A stretch of 64,000 bases of DNA. Origin: Neoechinorhynchus agilis. Taxonomy: Eukaryota > Acanthocephala. Below the pieces are notes generated by a model. It was not told the origin of the DNA and did not search any database. It worked only from the letters and a program-made list of their open reading frames with translations. Location of the stretch: NCBI GenBank assembly GCA_051530055.1, contig CM121341.1, forward strand, positions 5,270,001 to 5,334,000. Reading direction: 5' to 3'. Below are positions 46,711 through 58,429 of the stretch, piece by piece. The position numbers and the translations under genes are program-made. Position 1 is the stretch's first letter. The number at the start of each line of letters is the position of its first letter.

Positions 46711-47104
46711 GACTGGATAGTTCCTACCCAAATAGACATCCCTCCGACCAGATATTCCCACCCGAACGAACATCCCTCGACTGCATATTCCCATATTAAC
46801 GAATGAGGACCCAAAGGTCATGGGTCCTCTTAAACATTTCTTTCTATTCAATAACATTTCAGCATTCTGCTGCAGGAAAATTCATTTGCTCCCTATAAGC
46901 TATAAAAACAAGCTATGAGTTTCTTCGCTTTAACCTGAGTGCTCTAAAGTTTCTTAGAACCTTAATGGTTGGCACATGAATTTTTGGCGGACACTTTTTT
47001 GAACCCAAGATTGTTTTGAAACTTTGTGATGACCGAATACTTTTTCTCTTCGGGAACCAAGAAAGTCATTGGTCTCAAAGGAATCAAAATATCAGAACCA
47101 TGAT

Positions 47105-47665
47105 TTGGCTATGAGGAAAGACCAACCTTACAAACCTTCCAACCCGCGCCCGGACTCGTAATCCACTCCAAAGTCAATAGCCAGATTCATTTATCAAATC
47201 AGAACTCGAGTGTCCCCATCCCGAAAAAAATATTGATTAGACAAGTCTTCACCCGCGGTTTTGTGAACCTCGTCGTGTTCATCATCCATTTACAAAACCT
47301 CGAGATTCGCAAACCGTTTTTTAAATGAAGAAAAAAGGTATTTATAGTGGTTGAAGACTTTTGAACATTAATTTGATCATATTCGCCTTGACCTCCTTAC
47401 ATCACCGGATCGAAAAGGTACGTTTTTTTGGATATTGCCAACCCGCGCCCGGACTCGTAATCCACTCCAAAGTCAATAGCCAGATTCAATTATCAAATCA
47501 GAGCTCGAGTATCCCCATCCCGAAAAAAATATTGATTAGACAAGTCTTCACCCGCGGTTTTGTGAACCTCGTCGTGTTCATCATCCATTTACCGAACCTC
47601 GAGATTCGCAAACCGTTTTTTAAATGAAGAAAAAAGGTATTTACCGTGGTTGAAGACTTTTGAAC
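47105..47665. repeat. Two-copy tandem duplication, about 300 bases
   Basis: CCAACCCGCGCCCGGACTCG starts both copies (47128 and 47428). Both end with GTTTTTTAAATGAAGAAAAA and a TATTTA-GTGGTTGAAGACTT stretch. The left edge carries the LINE-tail marker GAGGAAAGACCAACCTTACA. It lies just downstream of the POLR3B stop. Confidence 0.75.
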
Positions 47666-47716
47666 GTTTTTTTTGGGTTGATGTACTAGATTCCCCCACT
47701 CTCTTTAAATTGGGCA

Positions 47717-50700
47717 TTATTTCTTAACAAATTCAATTCCGCGTGCGACACTTTTAAGCTGAATTTTGGGCGCGATTCCCATACAATGTAGTTCTTGAAA
47801 TAAAAGCTTACATGCATACGGCAATGATATTGGATGCACTTTTTGTGAGCTCTGACAATACGTACACCATTGCCTGTATCCGAAGAATCCGCATTTCTCA
47901 CAAACGTCTACTTCTGTTTGATCGCATGAAACATTTAATCGTTCATGGATTAAAAGACTTGTGCCGTGACTCAATAAACAATCTCTCTCCATTTCACCCA
48001 ACCTAAGACCTCCATCACGACATCTACCTTCGGTTGGTTGACGGGTCAAACTAGTCATTGGTCCGGTTGAACGGGCATGCATTTTATCCATGACCATATG
48101 TTTGAGCCGTTGATAGTATATAGGACCGAAGAATACATAGGCTTCATGCGGACAACCGGTCATCCCATTTATCATGATCTCCTTTCCACCATAATCATAA
48201 CCATTGGCAAGTAGACATTCAGTGATGTGCTTTACTGGATCGTCTTGGAATGCTGAAGCATCTTGGAATCGACCTGATATCAGACCAGCTTTCCCTGAAA
48301 CTAACTCTATCAGTTTAGCGACCGTCATCCGGGATGGAAAGCCGTGTGGATTCATGATGATGTCCGGTCGCATTCCAGTCATCTCACTGAATGGCATATC
48401 TTCTTCTGGAACAATAAGACCAATAACTCCTTTTTGCCCATGACGACTGCTGAACTTATCACCAACTTCTGGCCGACGCGTTTGCCGAAGGAGCACTTTC
48501 ACAACCATGTCCCGATCGTTCTCGGATACCATAACTCTATCCACGTAAGATGGATAGTCGTTTCGATATTTTAACGGAGTGGAATGGTAGTAATCGGGGA
48601 GGCTATCAAGTACTCATGGGAAAATGCAATCTTAAAATTGTGAATGTGTGCCGAAAGGCCACACTTAAAAAAAACATAGAATAAAAGTTAATGGCTTCAA
48701 AAATAGGAAAAAATTCAATTGGCCCAGGATTAAAAACTGGCCGAAGTTTGTACATTCCGTAACTAAAGCTTCTGATCCCGGTTTGTTGGGTCAACTAGTT
48801 CGAATCCGTTACCACAAATGACTCACAACCAAAAAAGGGGCCGAAATACCTCGATGAAGCCAGGAGGAAACTCACTGATGAGTCCTACGTCCTCCTGGGG
48901 AGGTATCTGAGGATCCGAAGTGTTGAGTACAACAAACCCATACAGAGCAGGGTATAAAGTGTGGCTTTGTGGCCAAACAATAAAATTATAAAACAAAATA
49001 TTCAAAAGGTTAGCGGCGAATAAGGTGTAGGAAAAGTGAAATTTCTCATTACCACCGAAAGCAATTTCCCATTTACATCACTAGGATCAGGCGGCGGTGC
49101 CATCGATCCACCAGGTCTGGTGCCTCTATCCTCACTGGTCACCTTACATGAACAATCTCTGGCTCTCTATGAAACTAAGAAGAGATTGTTCATTTCTTAG
49201 GAGTGACTTTATTCACGAGGACATCATCGCGCTTTACTTTCGATCCGACCCTAACCAGACCATCAATATCCAACTTTTCATGTCCAGGGGCTGGACGAGT
49301 CACCAATCTTCCGTCTATTTCCATTTCTCTCATCAATGGTCCTACAATTCTATCCTTGATTGCGTGAGTATACTCACGGAGCGTCGTTGTTTCCTTTCGA
49401 TACGTAAAACTTCTCGCAAATCCTCTATCAAGCGAAGCTTTGTTCATAATTAAAGCATCCTCAATGTCATATCCGCTATAGGACATGATTGCGACTATCG
49501 CGTTCGTACCAGAAGGAAGTAAGTTATAGTTTGTGAGTTCCATGGATCGACTGGCGACCAATGGACGTTGAGGACTAACGAGTAGATGAAGGAGAGTGTC
49601 GATTCTACACTGTTGATTGTAACCCATGGCTCCCATCGCCTGTTTCCCCATGGCACATTGATACGTATTTCTCGGAGCTTGGTTGTGATTGGGATAAGGA
49701 ACGATATTTGCACAAACACTCATGAGAGTGAACGGATCAAGCTCTAAGTGAGTTATGCCAGGTTTGCATTGGTCGATCGAAATGGCAGTTTGGACGTTTC
49801 GCATTTCATATGCGTCCAGGAATTCGATCTTTCCCATTGAAAGAAAATGATCGAAAACAAAGTAGCCTATGGAGCATCTTCGGACGTCTTCGTCGGTGAG
49901 TCTCGGTTGTCCCGTGTCCGGATCGCAGATAATGTACGGACGACACATTCTACCAGCATCACAACTGATCTGAACACAGCGATAGTATTCGTCCACAGCG
50001 ACTGATACGAATGGATCAAGATCTCCTCGACGTCTACATTCCCTCATTCGTTGCGCCAAGTCTCTTGGATTATCGGTTATACCGATTATTTCGCCATTTA
50101 ACAGTACCGGATAATGAGTGTGGAGCTCCACTACAAGTTGGCCTTCGAGTGTACCACAAAGAAGAGCTCTTTGTCTAACCGGTTCAATGGGTAAGTCGGA
50201 TGTGACTTCAGTAACCAACGCTAAGTTCTTAATAAGTCCACAAGCCTCACCTTCAGGAGTATCAACAGGACACACAAAACCCCATTGGGATACCTGGAGT
50301 GCTCTGGGTCCGGACGTTTTCATTGACCTTGCAACATGTCCATTGATTCGAGTGAGCATTCCAAGACACGCAATATAGGAAAGTCTTGAAACGATTTCTG
50401 TCACGCCTGATCGATCCATCTTAAACCGTTGAATTCTCCAATTCCCAGTTGAAAACGCCATCACGAATCCCTCTTTCATTAAGCCCGTCCGAAGAGAAAC
50501 AAGAGCGTCATAATCAGCTCCTGGATTCCTTTTCCGTGACTCGTGTGACATTGACTGATGCAAATCAAAATTCATTCTTTTGAAAAGATCTTCAAATAAA
50601 TAGGCAACCATTTCTCCTCCTAACTCCAGTTTTTTATTTATATAATGATCTCGGTCGTCAGGTTGCCTCTTTCCCCGTTCGACCATAATTGCTCGATTGA

Positions 50701-52591
50701 TCATATGGGCTAATAAAAGTGCTTTTGGTCTTAAACAGAAATTCCGAACTTCAATATGATTGAGAAATGCGTGTAGAAGAAAAGCCATTCCCGTCATTCT
50801 AAAACGTTCAAGATTAGCACGATCGGTGTTATGGTAGACCAAGTTAAAATCCGGCATATCGGGTACTTTAAACGTATTCCTAACTCGTTTACCAACATAA
50901 GCAAGAGCTTGTTTGTGAGTGAATACTTTAAGGGCATGGCATCGTAGAAGAGAGAAACTCATTTTCAATTCCATTCGTCTCCTTTCATCACCGTTACAAC
51001 CAATACCGCCCACCAATAGCATTATGTCTCGATCAGCAATTATCCCTAGAGCTCTCATCATCACACATACCGGGATATCTTCTCGAAGACTACTGTGCCG
51101 AACTAAATATCCTTCTTCAATCTGGTCAGTGCTAACAAAAAGCCGCATTTTTGTTATAGCCTTCGAAGCTGAACTGATTATAGAACACGTTATTGTATTT
51201 TTATCATCGTCTTTCTCAACCAAAAGACGATTGCTTATTTGCTGCTCTTGGATCAATACGACTCGTTCGGTTCCACGAACTATAAAGTATCCACCGGGGT
51301 CCAGAGGACATTCTTGTACTGAGAGAATTTTGGTTGATTCGAGAATAGGGAAAAGTTAGTCTATCTTCGACTGATTTCTCAAACTCTTGTTTTCTTTTTC
51401 GATTGCCTTTATTTGCAAAAACACTTTTTCAGCTCAAGTGTTTTAGTCGCCGACGAGTGTGAAAGAGAATCGCTATTTTATCAAATAAAGACAATCAGAA
51501 AAAAACAACAATAACGCCGGGGTCCAGAGGACATTTCCTGATACTGAGAGAATTTTGGTTGATTCGAGAATCGGGAAAAGTTAGTCTATCTTCGACTGAT
51601 TTCTCAAACTCTTGTTTTCTTTTTCGATTGCCTTTATTTGCAAAAAGGCTTTTTCAGGTTAATTGTTTTAGTCGCCGACGAGTGTGAAAGAGAATCGCTA
51701 TTTTATCAAATAAAGACAATCAGAAAACAATGAGAATCCGCTTTTAAGAAAACTAAATTCTACTCTGTAAATTCATCAAAAGAAAGTTTATAGATATTTG
51801 AGGTCGTCCAGTCGATGCAACCTTTAGATTAAATGTCACATATCATTGTCCTCGGGGTGAATTTGATTGTACGTTGGCGAATCCTGTCCCCGGTGTTATC
51901 GTTACTTATTTATTTTCGAGATATTTCACAAGGTTTTCCTTGCCTCTTCAGTCGCCATTGTTTGTAAGTTTTTAAATAGACACGAACTCGAATATTTAAA
52001 AACTTACAAGCCATAGCGACTGAAGAGGCAAGGAAAACCTTTTGGAGATATTTCTCAACGCCAATGTACAACTAAGATTCAACCGAAACTCGATCATAAG
52101 GCAATAATCTCTTCCTCACTCCTTCCCCTTAAAGTACATCTACAGCTTCGTAACATGATCGGGATTTCTCCAATACAATAGTCTTTTCGGAACAATCGCT
52201 CCTTTTTTCTCACATACTCAATATCCGCTAGGACTTTTGCAGAATATGTCATATCGCGAAGTCTACACTCATGAGGGCCAATCGGTCGAGTCGATCCATC
52301 CGGATTGATAACACTTGGAAACGACACTCGGACGTCCCGATAACGAAGGTATATCTTTGGTAGAGCTTCGGATCGTACTGTACTATTCGCCATGACAATC
52401 CGTTTTAGTCCATGTTCAATAAAATGGTCAAATGATCGAATGTGTTGACGAAGAAGACCTCGGCATTTGACTAACTGTTCGAACAGATCGCCGCGATCCG
52501 TCAGTGTCTTCAATGCGCCTTCTCCGGATCTTTCCGGCGTCATCTGAACTCTAACTTTAAAAGAGTGGAAAAATGTTGACGTTCCATTCAA
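47717..52591 (-). CDS. POLR3B: RNA polymerase III second-largest subunit RPC2
   Basis: Four exons (52591-52120, 51318-49208, 49142-49082, 48612-47717) join in frame to give 1,179 residues from ATG 52591, or 1,163 from ATG 52543; human POLR3B has 1,133. Pol III-type signatures run through it: [90 protein letters not shown] and [22 protein letters not shown]-terminal zinc site is present (CEKCG...WCTYC). The subunit forms half of the Pol III active-centre cleft that makes tRNA, 5S and U6 RNA. Exon 3 is poorly conserved and only 61 nt. The last intron holds a SINE and the first a foldback element plus a duplicate of the exon 2 start. With the canonical donor at 52119 the protein lacks about seven residues that other species have before ECPLDPGG. 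Confidence 0.93.
48715..48965 (+). mobile_element. tRNA-headed SINE in POLR3B intron
   Basis: A-box-like TGGCCGAAGTTTG near 48727, AGTTCGAATCCGTTACCAC near 48799, GGGGCCGAAATACCTCG, GGAAACTCACTGATGAGTCC and GGTATCTGAGGATCC follow in the family order. It is antisense to POLR3B, in its third intron. Confidence 0.7.
51285..51740. repeat. Two-copy tandem duplication over POLR3B exon 2 start
   Basis: The 225-base segment at 51290-51510 recurs at 51520-51735 with about 95 percent identity by eye (shared CTGAGAGAATTTTGGTTGATTC). The copies include the exon 2 acceptor and first codons (PLDPG), so the upstream copy is a decoy acceptor followed by a short pseudo-exon. Confidence 0.8.
51915..52082. repeat. 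Foldback element with hammerhead-like core
   Basis: Arms of 60-80 bases flank an AT-rich loop near 51985. On the minus strand (51951-51920) it reads CTGAAGA, G, a six-pair stem GCAAGG/CCTTGT (one G-U pair) around AAAA, then GAAATATC. The plus arm has CTGAAGAGGCAAGGAAAACC with a changed end. It lies in the first POLR3B intron. Confidence 0.82.
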
Positions 52592-52739
52592 ATACGAAAT
52601 TTAATAGACGAAAAAACAAATAGGATATTCTTACACAAAAACAATTGAAATTTAAAGACCTAAGATCAAGAAAAGACTTTTTAAAATGTTCCCCAAAGCT
52701 AACACAATTCAACGACCAGTAACTTTCGAGTAAAATATC

Positions 52740-54590
52740 GAGTGGTAGATAATTCGTTCAAGAAAAAGAGCGTGAGAATAAAGTAAAAGGATAAATAACC
52801 GGGAAAATATTTGGTTTGAATTGAAACCTCAAATAAAAGAGCGTGAGAATAAATATAAATAACCCACAAAAATAGAGTTGAATTAAAAACTCAAATAAGA
52901 GAGGCCGAGGATAAAAAGGATAAATAACCCATAAAAAATAGAGTTTCAATTAAAACCTCAAATAAAAGAGGCCGAGAGTAAATTAAAAGGATAAATAACC
53001 CACAAAAAATAGAGTTCGAATCGAAACCTCAAATAAAAGAGGCCGAGAATAAAGCAAAAGGATAATAACCCCAAAAAAATAGAGTTTTAATTAAAAACTC
53101 AAATAAAAGAGGCCGAGAATAAAGTAAAAGGATAAATAACCCACAAAAAATAGAGTTTTAATTGAAACCTCAAATAAAAGAGGCCGAGAATAAAGCAAAA
53201 GGATAAATAACCCACAAAAAAAAGAGTTTTAATTGAAACCTCAAATAAAAGAGGCCGAGAATAAAGCAAAAGGATAAATAACCCACAAAAAATAGAGTTT
53301 TAATTGAAACCTCAAATAAAAGAGGCCGAGAATAAAGCAAAAGGATAAATAACCCACAAAAAATAGAGTTTTGATTATAAAAACTCAAATAAAAGAGGCC
53401 GAGAATAAAGCAAAAGGATAAATAACCCACAAAAAATAGAGTTTTAATTAAAAACTCAAATAAAAGAGGCCGAGAATAAAGTAAAAGGATAAATAACCCA
53501 CAAAAAAGAGTTTAATTGAAACCTCAAATAAAAGAGCCGAGAATAAAGCAAAAGGATAAATAACCCACAAAAATAGAGTTTTAATTGAAACTCAAATAAA
53601 AGAGCCCGAGAATAAAGCAAAAGGATAAATAACCCACTGGAAAAAGAGTTTTAATTGAAACCTCAAATAAAAGAGCCCGAGAATAAAGCAAAAGGATAAA
53701 TAAGCCACAAAAAATAGAGTTTGAATTAAAAACTCGAATGAAAGAGGCCGAGAATAAAGTCAAAGGATAAACAACACACAAAAAATAGAGTTTGAATTAA
53801 AAACTCAAATAAAAGAGGCCGAGAATAAAGTCAAAGGATAAATAACCCACAAAAAATAGAGTTTTAATTAAAACCTCAAATAAAAGAGGCCGAGAGTAAA
53901 TTTAAAGGATAAATAACCAACAAAAATAGAGTTGAATTAAAAACTCGAATGAAAGAGGCCGAGAATAAAGCAAAAGGATAAATAACCCACAAAAAATAGA
54001 GTTTTAATTGAAACCTCAAATAAAAGAGGCCGAGAATAAAGCAAAAGGATAAATAGCCCACTGGAAAAAGAGTTTTAATTGAAACCTCAAATAAAAGAGC
54101 CCGAGAATAAAGCAAAAGGATAAATAACCCACAAAAAATAGAGTTTTAATTAAAAACTCAAATAAAAGAGGCCGAGAATAAAGCAAAAGGATAAATAACC
54201 CACAAAAAATAGAGTTTGAATTAAAAACTCAAATAAAAGAGGCCGAGAATAAAGCAAAAGGATAAATAAGCCACAAAAAATAGAGTTTGAATTAAAAACT
54301 CGAATGAAAGAGGCCGAGAATAAAGTCAAAGGATAAATAACCCACAAAAAATAGAGTTTTAATTGAAACCTCAAATAAAAGAGACCGAGAATAAAGTAAA
54401 AGGATAAATAGCCCACTGGAAAAAGAGTTTTAATTGAAACCTCAAATAAAAGAGCGTGAGAATAAATTAAAAGGATAAATAACCCACAAAAAATAGAGTT
54501 TGGATTATAAAAACTCAAATAAAAGAGGCCGAGAATAAAGTAGAAAGATAAATAGCCCACTGGAAAAAGAGTTTTAATCGAAAACTATAA
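52740..54590. repeat. Minisatellite, about 71-base unit
   Basis: About 26 units of GAGGCCGAGAATAAAGCAAA, AGGATAAATAACCCACAAAA and AATAGAGTTTTAATTGAAAC. It fills most of the space between the divergent POLR3B and BRF1 genes. Open frames inside it (for example repeats of GYLSFCFILGLFYL) are products of the repeat. Confidence 0.9.
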
Positions 54591-54990
54591 GAACGATGCT
54601 GGTACAACGTTTCTCCGATCGATATTTTTGATGCTTTGTTTTCCTTCGCTGCCGAGGCGTGAACGATGCGTGAATATTCGACGAAAGAACGAAAACGCAC
54701 TCTTTGCCGCCGTTTTCTCCGCGTGCATTCGCGGGTGTCGAACCCGCTTATTTGGTGCGCAGCCGCGGCGCTCATTCCGTCTGCGCAGCGAATCCTGTAA
54801 GTGCGCATTATCGTGTATTTTAATTGGACGACGGAATCAAAATTTTGCGGATTGTTTATGCTGATTATGGAATTTCACTTCCCCCGAAATCCCATACGAT
54901 TCTCGTTCCTTAGAAAAGTAGTCTTCAAAATGGTGACTGTTTTCGTCCACAAAAAGGTTCATCATAGGCACACAATCATTTCAATTTCTC
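54591..54990. other. Intergenic, locally GC-rich, no gene seen
   Basis: A GC-rich patch (54650-54800) differs from the AT-rich surroundings. Overlapping short frames occur on both strands, and none resembles a known family. It could contain promoter sequence for BRF1 or POLR3B, but I see no defined element. Confidence 0.4.
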
Positions 54991-54994
54991 TACA

Positions 54995-55095
54995 CTCCAT
55001 AAAAACAACCAATAATTTTATTATTTCGTCCTCATTTCTGAAGAAATCCCACGCCAGGGACGAAATATTAAATAAAATTACTAATTGTTTTATAT
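54995..55095. repeat. Foldback element with hammerhead-like core
   Basis: AATTTTATTATTTCGTCC is mirrored by GGGACGAAATATTAAATAAAATT. The plus strand reads CTGAAGA (55038), AA, a four-pair stem TCCC/GGGA around ACGCCA, C, then GAAATATT (ends 55069). Confidence 0.82.
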
Positions 55096-55129
55096 GGCGC
55101 TTAAAGAAATTAAAATGATGATTTTGGTT

Positions 55130-55680
55130 TTAAAATCGCCAATTGGTTTCGGATGCACACAATCTTCTAAGTCCTTCGTTTGATCAAGGCTTCATCGCAA
55201 GTTTATCAACTTGACGCGCAAAAAACACAAATGAACATGATTGGCTGAATTTTAAAAACGAAGATAGCCTTGTAGCCAATAACGTTTTTTATGACCAATA
55301 TTTGAATCGTTTTTGTGATTAGAAATTAAACGATGATTTTGTTTGTTTTAAAACTGCCGATTGATTTCGAAGGCACAGAATCTCTATTAAATGAAGGCCT
55401 TAGAAGATTGTGTGCCTTCGAAATCAATCGGCAATTTTAAAACCAAAATCATCATTTAATTTCTTCGAACAATAATTGACGAGGCGAGGTTTCCAATTTC
55501 GAATACAATAAAATGATTTCTGGTTGTTTTATATGGCGCTTAGAGAAATTAAACGATGATTTTGTTTTAAAACTGCCGATTGATTTCGAAGGCACAGAAT
55601 CTCTATTAAATGAATGCCTTAGAAGATTGTGGTTTTTCAAAATCAATCGGCAGTTTTAATTTCTTCACGCCAAAAACAAC
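55130..55680. repeat. Nested inverted repeats
   Basis: The segment ATGATTTTGTTTGTTTTAAA, ACTGCCGATTGATTTCGAAG, GCACAGAATCTCTATTAAAT occurs at 55330 and again near 55560. Each copy faces an inverted complement (55400-55450 and 55610-55660), and a more divergent copy lies at 55115-55170. It abuts the BRF1 5' end. Confidence 0.7.
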
Positions 55681-55756
55681 CAAAATATGAACAATTCGCT
55701 CATTCGACGTGCTGAAGACCGTCTTCTTTTTTCAGAACCTCGATAAATCCTTAGTG

Positions 55757-58084
55757 ATGAACACAATCGTCTGCCCGAAATGCGGACTCTCGAACACTCA
55801 AGTTGACGACAAACGCGGAACACTTTCATGTTTATCTTGTGGAGGTCTTAGTGCCCTTGGGAATTTACGAGCGGATGTAGAATTCGAGGAACTGAACACC
55901 GGTCGTCATGTTGCCGTTGGTAGTCGTCTTAGAGAAAACCAGCGAGGAATTTCCAGTGGACTTAGAGATCATTTCGCATCCAATCAGCCAAGTTCTGAAG
56001 TAACTTTATACAACGCCAAGAAAGTGATTGAGAAAGTAGCTCGTCAATTAGACCTTGACCGTGAGATCGAAGTGGCCTACAATTTCTACAAACTTGCTCT
56101 TCAACACAGCATTACTCGAGGTCATAAAGTCAAATACATGGCAGCCTCCTGCCTTTACATTGCAACTCGTCTTCGAGGCACTCATCAAATGCTTCTCGAT
56201 TTTTGCGATGTGGTCGACGCAAATGTAACCATTTTAGCGAAATGCTACATGAAGATCCTTATGGCTCTTTGTATGACCTTACCACCCGTAGATCCTAGCA
56301 TTTACATTCCACGATTTGTTCATAAGCTAAAACTTGATAATCTCGATAAAATGAATGTTACTCAAACTGCACTTAGGATATGCCAACGAATGAAAAGGGA
56401 CTATATGTCAACTGGAAGGCGTCCATCGGGATTATGTGGAGCGGCTATTCTACTTGCTGCTCGGGTTCATGGACTTAATATTGCTTTTAATTCAATCGCA
56501 CGCGTAGTCAAGATTAGCGAAACGGTTGTTAGGACACGACTAAGGGAGTTCGAGGAAACTCATGCTGCTGCGATGAGTATTAATGAACTTCTGAACGTTG
56601 AGGATGGATCGGAAGGTGATAAAGCCATAAAGGAATGCGACCCACCTGCGTTCACTCGATCCCGAGAAATTGATTGTTTGCTAAAAGTGAGTCCCAAATC
56701 ATTGTGGCTCCGTCATTCCGAGGAATTTCGCTATCTTCTAAAAAAAAGTTCGTCCCTCTTAGTTCTGAAGCTTTGCAATACACTTTTCGACGAACGGTAA
56801 AAGCCTAACAAACGATTACAGAAAATGCAGAATAAAAGATCTTTTTTGCAAAATCATGGAAACATCATGGACAAAACAGAATTCAGAACTCTCAAGGCGA
56901 GTTTAGTTTTTGGCCAAGGATCCAGGGGAAATTCTCAACATCAGGGACGAACTTTCTCCTATTTACGCTTCTTTGTAGATTCTTAAGGGAGTCGTAAGAC
57001 ATCGAAACCTCTCGGAAGTAAAGATTTTCTTTTAATCACAAAAACAACGAGTATTTCACAATACTTGTAGATATTTTAAATTGGTTTTACTAAATAACGA
57101 TTTTAGCGTCTTGCTTAAAATTTGGAATTTAAAGACTTTGCCACCTCTTTTTGACCACGAATGCAGAAAATGTCCACAATGATTCGAAATTATGTTTAGG
57201 AGAAGTTGTCCGATATAAATCAGCCGGAATATTTTGAGAAGCATTTAGCCAAGATTGAAAGAGAAATTGAAGATGCTGTGAAGACTTTAGAGATAAAGGC
57301 AAGAACACGAGTTCTGAAGGAAGAAGTGATTCAAAAATTTAAAGATGGTGAGTGAGTTTTTCAACAGGGAATAGCTTCAAATGTCTAAAAGATTTTAAGG
57401 GATACGATTCAGATGATCCAGAAATGGACGAGATAAAGGAAATACTTGATCCATCGGAGCTCAATTTAGTCGAAGGCCGCGATGAAAAAGTGAAATTCGA
57501 AGAAGACGATGAGTTGTCAGGACTCGACGACGATGATATCGATAAATATATTTTGAAAAAAAATGAGGCTAAGCAAAAAGCCAAAGTGTGGCTTAAGACG
57601 AATGCATCGTGGCTAAAACAACAGCGTTTGAAGAGGTTAGCGGAAGAGGAAGATGAAGCAGCACAGGTTCTTGATCCTTTATATAAGCCAAAACGAAAAA
57701 ATGTAAGTTCATATCTTCTATAGAGTTTCAATATTTTTTAAGGCGAGGAAAAATAAATCAGATCAAAGACGTCGTTCAATAGTCAAAGCCAAACTTGCGT
57801 TTCTTGAAGAGCTAGACATAAATCTGAATGAGTTTAAGGAAGAGGAAACAAAGGTAAACGAGAGCACACCTTCTCTTTGAATATCGCTGCATTTATAGCA
57901 AACAGCTGAAACTATTGAAGTGGCTGAGCCATCGAAGAATGAACCTACCAACGAAGATTCAGTTGAAATTGGGTCAATACACGAAGAGTCCGGAGAATTG
58001 GGGACCATTGAGGAAGTCAATGTAAATCCAGCGGATGATGTCGACGAAGAAGATGAGGAATACAATCCATTTCATTTCTTATAA
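55757..58084 (+). CDS. BRF1: TFIIIB subunit BRF1
   Basis: Five exons (55757-56686, 57200-57347, 57368-57702, 57743-57853, 57899-58084) join in frame to give 569 residues. The N-terminal zinc ribbon is VCPKCG...LSCLSCGG. Two cyclin-like repeats follow: YNFYKLALQHSITRGHKVKY and the second with MKRDYMSTGRRPSGLCGAAI, nearly identical to human BRF1, then EECDPP-like KECDPPAFT. Residues about 365-430 (LSGLDDDDIDKYILKKNEAK) are homology block II, which binds TBP. The C-terminus is acidic. BRF1 recruits RNA polymerase III to tRNA and 5S genes with TBP and BDP1. The start was chosen because the zinc ribbon follows directly; an in-frame CTG-type extension to 55709 is unlikely. Intron 1 (513 nt) holds a dispersed repeat, intron 2 is 20 nt, introns 3 and 4 are 40 and 45 nt. 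Confidence 0.92.
56740..57052 (+). repeat. Dispersed repeat in BRF1 intron 1
   Basis: Inverse complement of 29230-29545, near identical over about 300 bases. Its left end reads into an apparent extension of exon 1 (KSSSLLVLKLC...), which is intron sequence and not protein. Confidence 0.75.
57348..57367 (+). other. BRF1: 20-nt intron in BRF1
   Basis: The segment GTGAGTGAGTTTTTCAACAG has a strong donor (GTGAGT) and a CAG acceptor. Reading through gives GAT GGT GAG TGA, a stop. Removing exactly 20 bases joins the BRF1 helical segment (KFKDG) to the acidic block II exon in frame. The alternative donor at 57352 or acceptor at 57374 breaks the frame. Confidence 0.75.
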
Positions 58085-58425
58085 GATTAAGTTTTGTCTA
58101 AATAAAAAAAGGAATTTGAGGATACTGTGAAAAATATTCAAGTTTAGGTGTTCTGCTTGGATTTCTCAAAGTCTTGTGTTTATTAGTGATTCGAAGTTTT
58201 TTTATGGTTATCTGAAAAAAAAATCGTCAATGAAATTTCTCGGCCTTTCTATGCGATAAGCCAAATTAAAATGGTCATTTAAATCTTTAACACGTCGGAT
58301 AAGAAGCATGAAAATTCGTAAATCTTTCACGGATCAAATGTGATGAATTTCCGATGATTAACAGCGGTCACATAACTTTCGATTTCAGATCACTTGATAC
58401 TTTTTTCGATTGTCCTTATTTTGAA
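58085..58425. other. BRF1 3' flank, no gene seen
   Basis: An AATAAA hexamer lies about 15 bases after the BRF1 stop and is a plausible polyadenylation signal. The rest is AT-rich without coding signal. Confidence 0.5.
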
Positions 58426-58429
58426 AAAA

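Noticed and set aside
52740-54590. Several long open frames rich in F, L, Y and G
   Set aside because: They are translations of the 71-base minisatellite in different frames and have no independent support.
56687-56799. Extension of BRF1 exon 1 to the stop near 56799
   Set aside because: The sequence after GTGAGT enters a dispersed repeat also present at 29.5 kb. Splicing to 57200 gives residues resembling other BRF1 proteins.
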